DNA of 5,829 nucleotides from CAZXCK01 sp964639225. GTDB taxonomy: Bacteria > Chloroflexota > Anaerolineae > Aggregatilineales > Phototrophicaceae. The stretch lies in the NCBI GenBank assembly GCA_964639225.1, contig CAZXCK010000199.1:1-5829 (forward strand). Direction: 5' to 3'. A model generated the notes under the pieces. That model was not told the origin of the DNA. It searched no databases and was given only the letters and a program-made list of their open reading frames with translations. The translations under genes were made by a program, and so were the position numbers. This document shows, piece after piece, positions 1 through 5,083 of the stretch. The number at the start of each line of letters is the position of its first letter. Within the stretch, counting starts at the first letter, position 1.

Positions 1-3
1 GCT

Positions 4-140
4 GGCTATAGGGAGCCGACCCACTAAAGGGGTCGTGTCCCCTGTGGCAGGCAACGGGGGCGGTCCTTTGTGCCTCTTTAGCAGGCACGCATTATGTAGC
101 CCGGTGTTTTAACGCCGGGCGGGACTGGTCCGCCCCTTTA
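4..140 (+). ncRNA. Candidate structured RNA, probably the 3' part; family not recognised
   Basis: No credible ORF lies here, but the sequence folds densely. Hairpin 1 pairs CGACCC (17-22) with GGGTCG (30-35) around loop ACTAAAG. Hairpin 2 pairs GTGCCT (70-75) with AGGCAC (83-88) around loop CTTTAGC. Hairpin 3 pairs GCCCGGTG (99-106) with CGCCGGGC (113-120) around TTTTAA. A long-range stem, GGGGCGG (57-63) with CCGCCCC (130-136), encloses hairpins 2 and 3 and is followed by TTTA. Bases 24-29 in loop 1 are perfectly complementary to 76-81 in loop 2, which allows a kissing interaction. Two pairs, T105-G114 and T69-G89, are wobble pairs only if the + strand is the RNA. Alternative folds exist: CCAC (21-24) with GTGG (44-47), and TAAAGGGG (25-32) with CCCCTTTA (133-140). 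I looked for hallmarks of tmRNA, RNase P RNA, SRP RNA, T-box, TPP and cobalamin elements and did not find them. The 5' end may lie outside the window. Confidence 0.4.
117..140 (+). terminator. Possible intrinsic terminator or switch hairpin at the end of the structured element
   Basis: GGGCGG (117-122) can pair with CCGCCC (130-135) around a 7-base loop, followed by CTTTA. The U tract is only three bases, so termination would be weak. The hairpin shares bases 117-120 with hairpin 3 and 130-135 with the long-range stem, so it cannot form together with them. That overlap could mean termination competing with a folded RNA, or simply reflect GC-rich sequence. Confidence 0.25.
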
Positions 141-296
141 CTCCGCTCTGAATTCTTAATCCGCATAAAAAGTGGACAAAACTTTGCCTTTTTCGGCGCT
201 TTGCGCCAAGAAGCAGCGGGTCCAGGGCGTGAGGTATCCTTGCGGGGATGTGGGGGCGTCTAACTGGCACGGCGCCACAACCGCCGTGCGCGGTGA
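141..296. other. Non-coding stretch with small inverted repeats
   Basis: No gene is supported here. Three inverted repeats are visible. AAAGT (169-173) pairs with ACTTT (181-185) and is followed by a T run at 189-193, a weak terminator-like arrangement on +. GGCGC (195-199) pairs with GCGCC (203-207) across TTT. GCACGGC (267-273) pairs with GCCGTGC (283-289) across nine bases and ends 8 bases before the -35 box of the next promoter. The last could be an operator or the terminator stem of upstream transcription, although no T run follows it. Open frames on the minus strand here resemble no protein I know. Confidence 0.4.
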
Positions 297-325
297 TTGA
301 CAAACACACGCGCCTGCGTTATAAA
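297..325 (+). promoter_or_regulatory. Strong sigma70-type promoter for the phosphohexomutase gene
   Basis: A perfect -35 box TTGACA (297-302) is followed by a 17-base spacer and a near-consensus -10 box TATAAA (320-325). Transcription would start around 331-333, giving a leader of about 77 bases before the ATG at 409. Perfect -35, ideal spacing and five of six -10 bases make this the clearest regulatory site in the window. It suggests constitutive housekeeping expression unless the inverted repeat just upstream (267-289) binds a regulator. Confidence 0.8.
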
Positions 326-362
326 TTCGACAATAAACCAGAGCGAACGGCTGCGCCGCCAA

Positions 363-390
363 TCGGTCTGGTTTTTGTCCGTAGACCAGA
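363..390 (+). promoter_or_regulatory. Inverted repeat in the phosphohexomutase leader
   Basis: GGTCT (365-369) can pair with AGACC (383-387). In an alternative register TCTGG (367-371) pairs with CCAGA (386-390). The repeat ends 4 bases before the Shine-Dalgarno sequence at 395-400. It could be an RNA hairpin that stabilises the leader or affects ribosome access, or an operator. The left arm, TCGGTCTGG (363-371), recurs inverted at 1934-1942 downstream of the gene. Function is unknown. Confidence 0.35.
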
Positions 391-408
391 TGAACGAGGA
401 CACACCAC

Positions 409-1854
409 ATGATACAGTTCGGCACAGACGGCTGGCGCGCCATCATCGCAGATACGTTTACCTTCGGCAACGTGCGGCTGGTGTCGCAGGCAGTCGCCAA
501 CTGGGTGAACACCAACCACACCGGCGCGGATCAGCCGGAAGTCGTCATCGGTTATGACACCCGTTTCCTCTCTGACCGTTTCGCCGCCGAGACCGCGCGC
601 GTGCTGGCGGCCAACGATATCATCGTATGGCTCACCCGCACCGACGCGCCCACGCCCGCCATCTCGTACAACGTCAAGCGCAAGGGCGCTGCCGCCGGTG
701 TGGTGATTACGGCCAGCCACAACCCACCGCGTTACAACGGCTTCAAAGTGAAGTCGGCTGACGGCGGTTCGGCCTCGTCGAAGCAGTGCGCCGCCATCGA
801 GCGCGAGCTGGTCAGCATCGACGGCGATCATAAGGTCCATCTGATGGACTATGACGACGCCGTCGAGCGCGAGATCATCCGCCGCTTCGACCCGGCCTGG
901 CTGTATTACGAGCATCTGATGACGATGGTGGACGTGGACCGCATCTCCGAGGGCGAGATGGCCGTCGTGGCTGACGCCATGTGGGGGTCAGGGCGCGGCG
1001 CGTTTAACAGCATCCTGTCGCGGACCCGCTGCCATGTGACCAGCATCCGCGACGTACTCAACCCTGGCTTTGGCGGCATCCACCCAGAGCCGATGCTGCG
1101 CTACCTCAACGAGCTGGTGGCGACTGTCCAGCGCTTGCAGGCCGATGTCGGCCTGGCGACGGACGGCGACGCCGACCGCATCGGCGCTATCGACGGGCAG
1201 GGCAATTTCATCGACCCGCACCACATCTTCGCGCTGACGCTGCGCCATCTGGTGGAGAACAAAGGCCAGCGCGGTGATGTCGTCAAGACGGTCTCCACCA
1301 CGCTGATGATCGACGCCCTGGCCGAGAAGCACGGCCTGAAGCTGCACGAGACGCCGGTGGGCTTTAACCACATCGCCGACCTGATGCTGACCAACGACGT
1401 GCTCATCGGTGGCGAGGAAAGCGGCGGCATCAGCGTGCGCGGTCACATCCCCGAAGGCGACGGCATTCTGATGGGGCTGCTGCTGCTGGAAGTGATGGCC
1501 CACGCCGGCGCGCCGCTGCATGAGGTGGTCGCTGATCTGCAGGCGACTTACGGCCCGGCCCATTACGCCCGCATCGATTCGCACCTGGCGCATCAGGTCC
1601 CCAAAGCGGAAATGGTGCGCATACTGAGCGAATCGGCCCCGGCCAGCATCGGCGGCGAGTCGGTGATTCAGGTCGATACACTGGACGGCGTCAAGCTGTA
1701 TCTGGCGGACAAGAGCTGGCTGCTCATCCGGCCCAGCGGCACCGAACCCACGCTGCGCATCTACGCCGAGGCGCACACGCCGGAACGGGTTAAGCTGCTG
1801 CTGGAAACCGGCACCGGGATGGGTCAGCGCGCCACCGCCCGGCCCATCTCCTGA
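409..1854 (+). CDS. Phosphoglucomutase/phosphomannomutase family protein (alpha-D-phosphohexomutase)
   Basis: This 481-residue cytosolic enzyme should interconvert hexose 1-phosphate and hexose 6-phosphate through a phosphoserine, feeding glycogen, nucleotide-sugar and envelope polysaccharide synthesis. All four family signatures are in order: N-terminal GTDGWRA (5-11); phosphoserine loop TASHNP (101-106) with Ser103 as phosphate carrier; metal loop TDGDADR (251-257) with Asp252, 254 and 256; sugar-specificity loop GGEESGG (334-340); and phosphate-binding RPSGTEP (441-447). The length is normal for the family and no key residue is missing. GEESGG differs from the GEMSGH of PMM/PGM and the GEQSGH of GlmM, so glucose phosphate is the more likely substrate, though mannose phosphate is possible. 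The ATG at 409 has a Shine-Dalgarno CGAGGA (395-400) 8 bases upstream and places GTDGWR at the usual distance from the N terminus. The final residues after about 467 are a short tail beyond the conserved fold. It has its own promoter and appears monocistronic. Confidence 0.93.
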   Translation: MIQFGTDGWRAIIADTFTFGNVRLVSQAVANWVNTNHTGADQPEVVIGYDTRFLSDRFAAETARVLAANDIIVWLTRTDAPTPAISYNVKRKGAAAGVVITASHNPPRYNGFKVKSADGGSASSKQCAAIERELVSIDGDHKVHLMDYDDAVEREIIRRFDPAWLYYEHLMTMVDVDRISEGEMAVVADAMWGSGRGAFNSILSRTRCHVTSIRDVLNPGFGGIHPEPMLRYLNELVATVQRLQADVGLATDGDADRIGAIDGQGNFIDPHHIFALTLRHLVENKGQRGDVVKTVSTTLMIDALAEKHGLKLHETPVGFNHIADLMLTNDVLIGGEESGGISVRGHIPEGDGILMGLLLLEVMAHAGAPLHEVVADLQATYGPAHYARIDSHLAHQVPKAEMVRILSESAPASIGGESVIQVDTLDGVKLYLADKSWLLIRPSGTEPTLRIYAEAHTPERVKLLLETGTGMGQRATARPIS

Positions 1855-1891
1855 GGGCGGCGCTGGGTTCGTCGCCAGGTCCAATCGCAGA

Positions 1892-1939
1892 GTCTGGCCG
1901 TTTCTGCGCCAAAACGCAGGCAGTTTTAATGCGCCAGAC
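1892..1939 (+). terminator. Nested hairpin after the phosphohexomutase, possible terminator
   Basis: An outer stem pairs GTCTGGC (1892-1898) with GCCAGAC (1933-1939). Inside it, CTGCG (1904-1908) pairs with CGCAG (1915-1919) around CCAAAA. TTTT (1924-1927) follows the inner stem after GCAG, so the inner hairpin could act as a weak terminator 38 bases or more past the stop codon at 1852-1854. The outer stem has no T run after it. The symmetry could instead be a protein-binding site. Confidence 0.4.
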
Positions 1940-1953
1940 CGAATCCCTGTGTA

Positions 1954-2031
1954 TATACTGTTCAGATAGCGGGCCTTCCGCCTGCGCTATTGAGTTTGCC
2001 TGTATGCGCTGATGGTGTTCTGCGTTACAAT
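1954..2031 (+). promoter_or_regulatory. Candidate promoter elements and leader hairpin upstream of cysS
   Basis: Two -10-like hexamers lie ahead of cysS: TATACT (1954-1959) and TACAAT (2026-2031). Neither has a convincing -35 box at 16-18 bases. Between them is a GC-rich hairpin, ATAGCG (1966-1971) with CGCTAT (1985-1990), containing GGC/GCC inner pairs. If the first hexamer is used, transcription would begin almost at the 5' arm of this hairpin. If the second is used, the leader is only about 35 bases. No T-box sequence is present, although cysS is a common T-box target in some bacteria. Confidence 0.3.
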
Positions 2032-2067
2032 GATTCGTGCTTCAATGGCTGCAAACAGAAACGAGAT

Positions 2068-2094
2068 ATGACTGATGACACTGCGCATATTTAA
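2068..2094 (+). other. Eight-codon ORF overlapping the cysS start
   Basis: ATG at 2068 opens a frame encoding MTDDTAHI that stops with TAA at 2092-2094. It overlaps the first codons of cysS in another frame. The purine stretch ACGAGA (2061-2066) is only one base from this ATG but 8 bases from the cysS ATG at 2075, so ribosomes should favour cysS. It is probably chance, but it could compete for initiation. Confidence 0.15.
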
Positions 2095-3538
2095 CGTGCT
2101 CGGACGCGAAAAACAACCCTTTGAACCGCTGGAAGAAGGCCGCGTGGGAATTTACGTGTGCGGGCCTACGGTGCAGGATTTCGCCCATCTGGGTCACGCC
2201 AAGACGTACATCTCGTTTGATGTGGTGGTGCGCTACCTGCGCCATGCAGGCTATGACGTGCTCTATGTGCAGAACCTGACCGACGTGGGCCATCTGCTGG
2301 ACACCGGCGAGGACCGTATCCTGAAGAAGGCGCGCCAGCTCCAGGCCGGGCCGATGCAGATCGTCGAGTATTACACGCGCGAGTACTTCGCCGATATGGA
2401 CGCGCTGGGTGTCGTCCGCCCGGACATTTCGCCGCGCGCCAGCGGCCACATCCCCGAACAGATCAAAATGACGCAAATCCTGATCGACAAGGGGCTGGCC
2501 TACGAAGCCGATGGCAGCGTGTATTTTGACGTATCGCGCAAGGAGGATTACGGCAAGCTTTCTAACCGGCGCGTGGAGACTCAGACCGCCGGTGCGCGCG
2601 AGGCCGTGCGCGGCGATAAACGCAACCCGGAAGACTTCGCGCTGTGGAAAAAGGCCGAGCCGGAGCATATTCTGCGCTGGGACAGCCCCTGGGGCGAAGG
2701 TTTCCCCGGCTGGCACATCGAATGCTCGGCGATGGCGAAGAAGTACCTGGGGCCGACCTTCGACATTCACGGCGGCGGCGTGGACAATATTTTCCCGCAC
2801 AACGAATGCGAGATCGCCCAGAGCGAAGCGGCCAACGACGCGCCCTTCGCCAATTACTGGATGCTGGTCGGCAGCCTGAAGGTAGCCGGTGAGGATGGCG
2901 TGGCCGTCAAGATGTCCAAGAGCCTGGGCAACTTCGTCAGCATCAAGGACGCGCTGGCCGAGCATCGCCCGGAGGTAATCCGCATGTTCGCCATGAGCGC
3001 CCATTACAGCAATCCGGTCACCTACAGTCCGGACGCCATGACCGCCGCCGCCCACGGCTGGGAACGCATTTACAACGCGGTGCGCCTCAACCGTCAGATG
3101 ATGAAGGACGCGCCGCAGACCGACGACGGCAGCGCCTTTATGGAGCGCGTGCAGCAGCTCCGCGCCGACTTCACGACAGCCATGGACGACGACTTCAACG
3201 CGCCGCGCGCCATCGCCGCGTTGCAGGACTTCACGCGCGAGGTCAACGGCCTGCTCAACAGCGGGACGACGGTGGGCCTGCAGGTGATGGAAGCCATCGA
3301 GGCCGCCTACAGCGAGCTGGCCGGTGACGTGCTGGGGCTGGTCCCCGGCGAGGAAGCGGCCAGCGCTGGCGATCAGCAGCGCGAGGCGTCGCTGATTGAG
3401 CTGCTCATCGAGCTGCGCCGCCGCGCCCGCGCCGAGAAGAACTACGCCGAGAGCGACCGCATCCGCGATGAGCTGGCCCGCCTGGGCGTGGTCCTCGAAG
3501 ATCGCGCCGATGGCACCGTCTGGAAGATCACGTCATAG
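2075..3538 (+). CDS. cysS: Cysteinyl-tRNA synthetase
   Basis: A 487-residue class I aminoacyl-tRNA synthetase that attaches cysteine to tRNA-Cys in the cytosol using ATP. The nucleotide-binding motifs are HLGH (38-41, the HIGH signature) and KMSKS (279-283). Catalytic zinc ligands expected from the E. coli enzyme are present: Cys29 in VCGPT, Cys217 in WHIECSAM, His242 and Glu246 in PHNECEIAQS. The C-terminal helical anticodon-binding part ends with the typical NYAESDRIRDELARLGV (456-472) and DGTVWK block. The N terminus, MTLRIFNVL, starts exactly where family members start, and ACGAGA (2061-2066) is a fair Shine-Dalgarno site 8 bases before the ATG. The length is slightly above the 461 residues of E. 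coli. One departure is Asn243, where many family members have a second His after the zinc His. The stop is 16 bases before rlmB, indicating co-transcription. Confidence 0.97.
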   Translation: MTLRIFNVLGREKQPFEPLEEGRVGIYVCGPTVQDFAHLGHAKTYISFDVVVRYLRHAGYDVLYVQNLTDVGHLLDTGEDRILKKARQLQAGPMQIVEYYTREYFADMDALGVVRPDISPRASGHIPEQIKMTQILIDKGLAYEADGSVYFDVSRKEDYGKLSNRRVETQTAGAREAVRGDKRNPEDFALWKKAEPEHILRWDSPWGEGFPGWHIECSAMAKKYLGPTFDIHGGGVDNIFPHNECEIAQSEAANDAPFANYWMLVGSLKVAGEDGVAVKMSKSLGNFVSIKDALAEHRPEVIRMFAMSAHYSNPVTYSPDAMTAAAHGWERIYNAVRLNRQMMKDAPQTDDGSAFMERVQQLRADFTTAMDDDFNAPRAIAALQDFTREVNGLLNSGTTVGLQVMEAIEAAYSELAGDVLGLVPGEEAASAGDQQREASLIELLIELRRRARAEKNYAESDRIRDELARLGVVLEDRADGTVWKITS

Positions 3539-3543
3539 AGGCC

Positions 3544-3558
3544 ATGATACTGCGATGA
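3544..3558 (+). other. Four-codon ORF coupled to the rlmB start by ATGA overlap
   Basis: ATG ATA CTG CGA TGA sits in the 16-base gap between cysS and rlmB plus the first rlmB bases. Its TGA (3556-3558) overlaps the rlmB ATG (3555-3557). AGAGG (3537-3541), which overlaps the cysS stop codon, is only 2 bases from this ATG and 13 bases from the rlmB ATG. Neither distance is ideal. It may be chance, or ribosomes leaving cysS may simply reinitiate at rlmB. Confidence 0.15.
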
Positions 3559-4337
3559 CCGAATTTCTGTACGGACACTGGCCGGTCATGGAGGCGCTGC
3601 GGGCCAACCGCCGCCCGCTGGAGGGCCTGCTGCTGGCCGAACGCGCCGAGGAGCGCGGCGCCATCGGCGAGATCGTGATGATGGCCCGTGCCCGCGATGT
3701 GCCCGTCAAACGGGTGCCGGTGGGCATTCTGGACGATCTGGCGGGCGCTGGCAACCATCAGAGCACCGTGCTGCGCGCCGGTCCCTATCCGTATGTGGAT
3801 GTCGAGGCCATTCTGCACAACGCGACCCAGCGCGGCGAAAAGCCGTTTATCCTGCTGCTGGACCTGCTCAAAGACCCGCAGAACGTGGGCGCGCTGATGC
3901 GCGTCGCCGAAGCGGTGGGTGTGCATGGTGTGATTATGCAGGAACGTCGCAGCGTGGCGGTGGTGCCGTCGGTGGTGTCGGCCTCGTCGGGCGCGGTGGA
4001 GCATCTGCATGTGGCCCAGGTGACGAACCTGGTCAGCACCATGAAAGACCTCAAAAAAGAGGACATCTGGATGGCCGGCCTGGACCTGGGGCCGAACCTG
4101 CTGCCGATTAATCGCACCAACCTGGATATGGCCCTGGGTCTGGTGCTGGGCAGCGAAGGCGAAGGCATGCGCCGCCTGGTGCGCGAGACGTGCGATCTGC
4201 TGCTGACGCTGCCCATGCGCGGGCGCGTCGCCAGCCTGAACGTGGCCACTGTCGGCTCGATTGCGCTGTACACCGCCTGGCAGGCGCGTGACTGGCAGGG
4301 CTGGAACGCCGCCGATGACCAGCGGGCACGCGACTAA
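3555..4337 (+). CDS. rlmB: 23S rRNA 2'-O-methyltransferase of the SpoU/TrmH family, RlmB type
   Basis: A 260-residue SAM-dependent enzyme of the SPOUT superfamily. E. coli RlmB methylates the 2'-OH of G2251 in the 23S rRNA P loop. The N-terminal substrate-binding domain begins FLYGHWPVMEALRANRR (4-20), as in RlmB. The trefoil-knot catalytic domain follows, with motif 1 LKDPQNVGALMRVAEAVGV (105-123, conserved Asn110 and Arg116), motif 2 VLGSEGEGMRRL (197-208) and motif 3 MRGRVASLNVATV (221-233, Asn229). The frame is open upstream to 3396 inside cysS, but homology begins at the ATG at 3555, and no better in-frame start exists in the gap. The Shine-Dalgarno is weak: AGAGG at 3537-3541 is 13 bases away, so translation may depend on coupling to cysS. 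In Firmicutes rlmB also follows cysS, with mrnC (Mini-RNase III) between them; here mrnC is absent. A related 2'-O-ribose methyltransferase with another target cannot be excluded. Confidence 0.9.
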   Translation: MTEFLYGHWPVMEALRANRRPLEGLLLAERAEERGAIGEIVMMARARDVPVKRVPVGILDDLAGAGNHQSTVLRAGPYPYVDVEAILHNATQRGEKPFILLLDLLKDPQNVGALMRVAEAVGVHGVIMQERRSVAVVPSVVSASSGAVEHLHVAQVTNLVSTMKDLKKEDIWMAGLDLGPNLLPINRTNLDMALGLVLGSEGEGMRRLVRETCDLLLTLPMRGRVASLNVATVGSIALYTAWQARDWQGWNAADDQRARD

Positions 4338-4461
4338 AAACAGCCGGGTCCACCGGGAACGCCGCCGCATCGTATGGGTTTCCCTGTGCGATTGGGTGAA
4401 TCCCGGTGTATGATTAATCCGTAGCGTCAGTTTGTTGGGCCTGCGGGCCAGGGTAAAAAAG
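4338..4461 (+). promoter_or_regulatory. Gap between rlmB and frr with a possible -10 box
   Basis: The 124 bases hold no gene. TATGAT (4409-4414) resembles a -10 box, but no good -35 box lies 16-18 bases upstream, so a separate frr promoter is uncertain. Short inverted repeats are CCGG (4344-4347) with CCGG (4353-4356), and GGCC (4438-4441) with GGCC (4446-4449). The second lies directly beside the frr Shine-Dalgarno AGGG (4450-4453). No hairpin followed by a T run is visible after rlmB, so readthrough into frr is possible. Confidence 0.25.
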
Positions 4462-5019
4462 ATGATAAACGACATTATTCAGGAAACCAAAGCGAAGATG
4501 AAGTCGACCGCCAGCGTGCTGGAAGAAGACCTGCACGGCATGCGCGGCAACCGGGCCAGCACGGCCCTGGTGGACCGGCTGGAAGTCGAGTACTACGGCC
4601 AGACGACCGAACTGCGCCAGCTCGCCAACATCTCCACGCCGGAAGCCATGCAGATTCTCATTCGTCCCTACGACGCCAGCGCGCTTAAGGCTATCGAGAA
4701 GGCCATCCAGGCATCCGACCTGGGCATTAACCCCAACGTGGATGGCCAGTCGATCCGGCTCAATATGCCGGCGCTTACCCGCGAACGCCGCCAGGAGCTG
4801 GTGCGTGTGCTCAACCGCCGTGTCGAAGAGGCCAAAGTCGCCATTCGTAACATCCGGCGCAGCGCCAACGAAGACCTGCGCGAGTTCGAGCGTGAGAAGA
4901 TGATCTCCGAGGACGACATGAAACGCGGTGAGGCTGAAGTTCAGAAGCTCACCGACGAGTACATCAAGCGGTTGGAAGAACTGGGCCAGGAAAAAGAGAA
5001 AGACATCCTGGCGATATAA
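4462..5019 (+). CDS. frr: Ribosome recycling factor
   Basis: A 185-residue protein, the same length as E. coli RRF, that with EF-G splits post-termination ribosomes into subunits in the cytosol. Domain I is the three-helix bundle formed by the N-terminal helix (1-29) and the two long C-terminal helices (about 105-182). Domain II lies between, including VEYYGQTTELRQLANIS (42-58). Recognisable blocks are AIEKAIQASDLGINPN (77-92), RLNMPALTRERRQEL (99-113) and AIRNIRRSANEDL (127-139) with the conserved Arg132. Helix 1 ends MRGNRAS (27-33), where most homologues read RTGRAS. The frame is open to a TTG at 4432, but the ATG at 4462 gives the family N terminus and has AGGG (4450-4453) 8 bases upstream. 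frr usually follows pyrH (and tsf); here rlmB lies upstream instead, while the downstream link to uppS is the standard one. Confidence 0.96.
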   Translation: MINDIIQETKAKMKSTASVLEEDLHGMRGNRASTALVDRLEVEYYGQTTELRQLANISTPEAMQILIRPYDASALKAIEKAIQASDLGINPNVDGQSIRLNMPALTRERRQELVRVLNRRVEEAKVAIRNIRRSANEDLREFEREKMISEDDMKRGEAEVQKLTDEYIKRLEELGQEKEKDILAI

Positions 5020-5034
5020 CACGCTGTTTGTCGG

Positions 5035-5064
5035 TTGACTCTGCCGCCCATCCACCGCAATTGT
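5035..5064 (+). promoter_or_regulatory. Weak candidate promoter for uppS
   Basis: TTGACT (5035-5040) matches five of six -35 bases, but the sequence 18 bases on, AATTGT (5059-5064), matches only three of six -10 bases and abuts the uppS Shine-Dalgarno region. Transcription would start within or just before the ribosome-binding site. Readthrough from frr across the 64-base gap is the simpler explanation for uppS expression. Confidence 0.15.
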
Positions 5065-5083
5065 GAGGGAAAGGCAACATACC

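Noticed and set aside
29..38. GGGGTCGTGT resembling the start of a ZTP (pfl) riboswitch
   Set aside because: The other conserved parts, such as the CCGCCTGGGC block and the CTGGC segment, are not found at the expected places, and the bases pair in local hairpins instead.
195..207. GGCGC-TTT-GCGCC hairpin as a terminator
   Set aside because: No T run follows on either strand, so only a small inverted repeat is supported.
156..521. Minus-strand frame of 121 codons across the promoter region
   Set aside because: It runs through the strong + promoter and into the phosphohexomutase start, with no recognisable protein features.
390..557. ATG at 390 upstream of, and overlapping, the phosphohexomutase start in another frame
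   Set aside because: It has no Shine-Dalgarno sequence, an Arg/His-rich shadow product, and lies mostly inside a confident gene.
988..1884. Long open frame of 298 codons on the minus strand opposite the phosphohexomutase
   Set aside because: It is antisense to a gene with all catalytic motifs intact. Its Ala/Val/Asp/His/Gln-rich product is typical of a mirror frame in GC-rich codons, and it resembles no family I know.
2042..3055. Minus-strand open frame of 337 codons opposite cysS
   Set aside because: It lies opposite canonical CysRS sequence, has shadow-type composition and shows no recognisable domain.
3396..3554. Upstream extension of rlmB into cysS
   Set aside because: The extra 53 codons read the cysS C-terminal coding region out of frame. 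RlmB homology begins at 3555.
4432..4461. TTG start extending frr by ten residues
   Set aside because: RRF homologues begin at the ATG at 4462, which has a well-spaced AGGG. The extension would place the SD inside the coding region.
3528..4475. Minus-strand open frame of 315 codons opposite rlmB
   Set aside because: It is complementary to intact rlmB and has His/Gln/Arg-rich shadow composition with no motif.
5058..5067. CAATTGTGAG resembling a lac operator half-site
   Set aside because: No second half-site follows and the bases belong to the uppS leader and ribosome-binding region, so the match is coincidental.
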